A DNA stretch of 10,369 nt from Bordetella parapertussis (GTDB lineage Bacteria > Pseudomonadota > Gammaproteobacteria > Burkholderiales > Burkholderiaceae_B): the NCBI GenBank assembly GCA_943331855.1, contig CALQNE010000114.1, forward strand, positions 1-10,369. Reading direction: 5' to 3'. Each line of letters begins with the position of its first letter. The first letter of the stretch is position 1. A program made the position numbers and the translations under genes. The notes beneath the pieces were generated by a model. It was not told where the DNA came from and made no database searches. It worked only from the letters and a program-made list of their open reading frames with translations. Below are positions 7,945 to 10,369 of this stretch, piece by piece.

Positions 7945-7993
7945 ACAGGTTTTACGTAGCCCAAGCGTTTGTTTTTTTTATCTGGGCCAAATC

Positions 7994-8007
7994 GTGCTTT
8001 AAAGCAC
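7994..8007 (+). promoter_or_regulatory. 14-bp perfect palindrome upstream of rpoD
   Basis: GTGCTTTAAAGCAC is a perfect palindrome centred 32 bp before the rpoD ATG. It follows a run of eight T (7972-7979). As DNA it has the form of a dimeric repressor operator. As RNA it gives a 5-bp stem with a TTAA loop. An AU-rich site between dnaG and rpoD is also where E. coli processes the operon mRNA with RNase E. Its role here is unknown. Confidence 0.4.
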
Positions 8008-8032
8008 ACCCTCCATACAAAAGAGCACCCTA

Positions 8033-8695
8033 ATGACTCGATCCGTCGGCATCAAAAAAACCATGGCAGCTGCAACGCCCAAACCCAAAGCAACTGTCAA
8101 GCCTACGGCTAAACCTAGCGTTAAAAAACCCTCAGCCCCTGTTAAGGCAAGTGCCAAGCCCGCGGCCAAAGCCGTGGCTAAGCCTGCCGCAACACCGGTT
8201 AAACCCAGCAAGCCTGTGGCAAAAGCGCCCCCAAAGGCCGCGCCTGTCGCGGCAAAAGCGGGGGCGGCAAAGCCAGCCTCAAAATCCGCAGCAAAAACTG
8301 CAGCACAGTCAGTCAAGGAATCAATGAAGTCGGCGTCACCCAGCAAAGCAAAAGTCTCTACCCCCGCAGCCCCTGCAAAACCCGCAAGCAAAGCCGCAGC
8401 AAAACCCGCTGCAAAAGCAACGCCCAAAGCCGCAGCGCCTTCAGCCAAGCAGCCCGCGGGCGCCAAGGCAGTTACGCCTAAAGCCCCAGCAGCTAAAGCC
8501 GCACCCGCTAAAGCCGCCCCCGCTAAAGGCGCTCCAGTCAAAGCTGGCCCGGTTAAAGCAGCCCCTGCACCCGCCGGCGCCAAACCAGCTGCCCCAACTA
8601 AAGCAGCTGCCGGCAAAGCAACCCCAACGGCTAAGCCGTTGCCTGCCAAGGCACCGCCTCCGGCACCGATTTCGGCAAAGGCACCTGGCAAAGTT
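8033..8695 (+). other. Histone-H1-like Lys/Ala/Pro tail of RpoD (residues 1-221)
   Basis: The stretch is built almost only from Lys, Ala, Pro, Ser, Thr, Val and Gly in AKPAAK/PAKAA-type words. It has a single Glu, no Asp before residue 222, and no aromatic residue, His, Cys or Asn. This resembles the C-terminal tail of histone H1 and bacterial H1-like proteins. Other Burkholderiales RpoD proteins, as I recall them, also have Lys/Ala-rich N-termini, but this one seems long. Non-specific DNA or RNA binding is an inference from charge. Confidence 0.85.
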
Positions 8696-10369
8696 GATGT
8701 GTCTAAACCGCCACCACCCGTTGATGATGGTGATGGCCCGCCTAAAAAGGCCGCTGGCCGTCCGCCAGGTGGTACGGGCCGTCGCCCTGGGCGCCCTTCA
8801 AAAAATCCTAACAACAACAGCGACAGCGAGTTTGGTGATTCGGGCGATGGTGAGCACGAAGCCGAGGTCTTGCCTGAACTGAAACCGGTTAAACGCGGCA
8901 AACGCGCAAAAGGCGAGGGCAAAGACCTGATCGCCCGCGGCCCCGTTACCCCTGAAGAATACGAAGCACGCCGTAACCGCCTCAAACTGCTGATCAAGCT
9001 TGGTAAAGATCGCGGCTATTTAACCTATGGCGAAATCAACGACCACTTGCCTGATGACTTGGTGGATGCTGAAGCGATTGATGGCATTATCAGCACGTTT
9101 AGCGACATGGGGATCGCGGTCTATGACCAGGCCCCTGATGCTGAATCGTTGTTGTTAGGCGAAAACGCACCGGTTGCCACCTCAGACGATGATGTTGAAG
9201 ACGAAGCCGAAGCCGCACTCACCACCGTTGATTCAGATTTTGGTCGCACCACCGATCCTGTGCGTATGTATATGCGCGAGATGGGTACGGTTGAACTCTT
9301 GACCCGCGAAGGCGAAATCGAAATCGCCAAGCGCATCGAGGGTGGTTTAAAAGATATGGTCAAGGCGATTTCTGCCTGCCCAACCACGATCACCGAAATT
9401 TTGAATCACGTTCAACGCGTACGTGATGGCCAAGCACAAATCGATGAAGTCATCGACGGCTTGGTGGATGATGATGGCGCCGAATACGCCGGTGCTGGTG
9501 TTGCCGACGAGGCCGATGAAGATGGCCCAGCTGGCGGCATGAGCAGCAAACAAGTTGAAGACCTGCGCATTAAAGGCATGGCCAAGTTTGATATTGTCGG
9601 TGTGCAATTTACAAAAATGCGCGCCGCCTACGAAAAAGACGGCTATCGCTCTAAGCCTTACATGGGTGCGCAAGAGTTGATTCAAAATGAACTGATGGGT
9701 ATTCGGTTTACCGCCAAAATGGTAGAGCGTTTAGCCGATACCTTGCGTCAACAGGTTGAAGAAGTGCGCAAAATTGAGCGTGCTGTTTTACACACCTGCG
9801 TTGAACGCGCCGGTATGCCACGCGCGCACTTTATCAAGGTGTTTCCGGGTAACGAAACAAATCTTGAATGGGTGTTGGGCGAAGTTGCCAGCGGTGCAGA
9901 GTATTCGCTTACGCTGACACGTCATGTACCTGCTGTGCAAGAGCTACAGCAAAAGTTAATCGATCTGCAAGTGCGCGTCGTGCTGCCACTTAAAGATTTG
10001 AAAGACGTCAACAAAAAAATGGCCACCGGTGAAGCCAAGGCGCGCAAAGCTAAGCGCGAAATGACTGAAGCCAACTTGCGTTTGGTAATCTCGATCGCTA
10101 AAAAATACACCAACCGTGGCTTGCAATTCTTGGATCTGATCCAAGAGGGCAACATCGGTTTGATGAAAGCTGTGGATAAGTTTGAATATCGCCGCGGTTA
10201 TAAGTTTTCAACGTACGCCACGTGGTGGATTCGTCAGGCTATTACGCGTTCAATCGCCGACCAGGCCCGTACGATTCGTATCCCTGTGCACATGATTGAA
10301 ACGATCAATAAAATGAATCGTATCAGTCGTCAGATTTTGCAAGAGACCGGTGCCGAGCCTGATCCTGCA
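8033..10369 (+). CDS. rpoD: Primary sigma factor RpoD (sigma70), 3' end outside window
   Basis: RpoD is the housekeeping sigma factor that directs RNA polymerase to -10/-35 promoters. 779 codons are visible and the frame is open to the window end. Residues 1-221 are a Lys/Ala/Pro tail, and about 222-310 mix Gly/Arg-Pro, Asn/acidic and basic segments. Region 1.1 follows from about 312 ([20 protein letters not shown]), then region 1.2 at 408 ([20 protein letters not shown]), a non-conserved region, and regions 2.1-2.4 from 679 ([18 protein letters not shown]), with the promoter-melting dyad Trp731-Trp732 and [12 protein letters not shown]. Trp731 aligns with E. coli Trp433, so the full protein should be near 910 residues against 613. 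Regions 3 and 4 are missing only because the window ends. ATG 8033 has a weak AAGAG at 8021-8025. An in-frame ATG at 8063 is an alternative start. Confidence 0.96.
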   Translation, partial: MTRSVGIKKTMAAATPKPKATVKPTAKPSVKKPSAPVKASAKPAAKAVAKPAATPVKPSKPVAKAPPKAAPVAAKAGAAKPASKSAAKTAAQSVKESMKSASPSKAKVSTPAAPAKPASKAAAKPAAKATPKAAAPSAKQPAGAKAVTPKAPAAKAAPAKAAPAKGAPVKAGPVKAAPAPAGAKPAAPTKAAAGKATPTAKPLPAKAPPPAPISAKAPGKVDVSKPPPPVDDGDGPPKKAAGRPPGGTGRRPGRPSKNPNNNSDSEFGDSGDGEHEAEVLPELKPVKRGKRAKGEGKDLIARGPVTPEEYEARRNRLKLLIKLGKDRGYLTYGEINDHLPDDLVDAEAIDGIISTFSDMGIAVYDQAPDAESLLLGENAPVATSDDDVEDEAEAALTTVDSDFGRTTDPVRMYMREMGTVELLTREGEIEIAKRIEGGLKDMVKAISACPTTITEILNHVQRVRDGQAQIDEVIDGLVDDDGAEYAGAGVADEADEDGPAGGMSSKQVEDLRIKGMAKFDIVGVQFTKMRAAYEKDGYRSKPYMGAQELIQNELMGIRFTAKMVERLADTLRQQVEEVRKIERAVLHTCVERAGMPRAHFIKVFPGNETNLEWVLGEVASGAEYSLTLTRHVPAVQELQQKLIDLQVRVVLPLKDLKDVNKKMATGEAKARKAKREMTEANLRLVISIAKKYTNRGLQFLDLIQEGNIGLMKAVDKFEYRRGYKFSTYATWWIRQAITRSIADQARTIRIPVHMIETINKMNRISRQILQETGAEPDPA
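8492..8566 (+). repeat. Five tandem 15-bp units (AKAAP pentapeptides) in rpoD
   Basis: Five consecutive in-frame units encode [20 protein letters not shown] and VKAAP (residues 154-178). The first two units differ at a single base (GCTAAAGCCGCACCC against GCTAAAGCCGCCCCC) and the later ones have diverged. The pattern fits growth of the tail by tandem duplication or slippage in multiples of 15 bp, which would keep the reading frame. Confidence 0.8.
8756..8803 (+). other. AT-hook-like segment in RpoD (residues 242-257)
   Basis: [16 protein letters not shown] contains two GRP cores set among basic residues. The second, RRPGRPSK, resembles the AT-hook core (RGRP) that inserts into the minor groove of AT-rich DNA, but it has Pro in place of the first Arg. 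It directly follows the Lys/Ala/Pro tail and precedes an Asn/acidic stretch. DNA binding is an inference. Confidence 0.4.

Noticed and set aside
8033..8695. A separate histone-H1-like protein gene upstream of rpoD
   Set aside because: The frame runs without a stop from the tail into sigma70 region 1.1, and no second start with a ribosome site separates them. The tail is part of RpoD unless internal initiation is shown.
7999..8997. A 332-codon open frame on the minus strand rich in Gly, Ala and Leu
   Set aside because: It is the mirror of the Lys/Ala/Pro codons of the RpoD tail, whose complement rarely forms stop codons. It has no ribosome site or recognisable domain, and it lies antisense to a gene whose frame is certain.

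Overview
The window is 10,369 bp of compact bacterial core genome. All genes lie on the + strand and every gap between genes is under 170 bp. Gene content and order (hflX-hflK-hflC-hisZ-purA-phosphoribosyltransferase, then rpsU-dnaG-rpoD) point to a betaproteobacterium of the Burkholderiales. From memory, the HisZ, S21 and DnaG proteins look most like Bordetella/Alcaligenaceae versions. The genus cannot be named from sequence alone. I see no mobile element, CRISPR array, tRNA or rRNA.

Region 1 (1-2340) is the end of an hfq-hflX-type operon. It holds the last 64 codons of the ribosome-associated GTPase HflX, then HflK and HflC, the two SPFH membrane proteins that form the cage around the FtsH protease. 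hflK starts inside hflX, and hflC follows hflK by 14 bp.

Region 2 (2341-2504) is a 164-bp spacer with a good sigma70-like promoter, a strong bulged intrinsic terminator just downstream of it, and a hisZ start with no Shine-Dalgarno sequence. Region 3 (2505-5593) holds hisZ (regulatory subunit of ATP phosphoribosyltransferase), purA (adenylosuccinate synthetase) and a Gpt-like phosphoribosyltransferase 11 bp behind purA. Their functions share PRPP and purine nucleotide metabolism.

Region 4 (5594-10369) is the macromolecular synthesis operon rpsU-dnaG-rpoD, which joins translation initiation (S21), replication priming (primase) and transcription initiation (sigma70). An extended -10 promoter precedes rpsU. 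A perfect hairpin and a TTG start lie between rpsU and dnaG. A consensus-quality sigma32 heat-shock promoter lies inside the 3' part of dnaG, ahead of rpoD. rpoD runs off the window end. It carries about 300 extra residues ahead of region 1.1, of which the first 220 or so are a histone-H1-like Lys/Ala/Pro tail.

I found no wholly new gene system. The observations most worth following are the sigma70 tail, the internal heat-shock promoter, the promoter-plus-terminator arrangement ahead of hisZ, and the run of genes without Shine-Dalgarno sequences, several of which have a CCCT element directly before the start.
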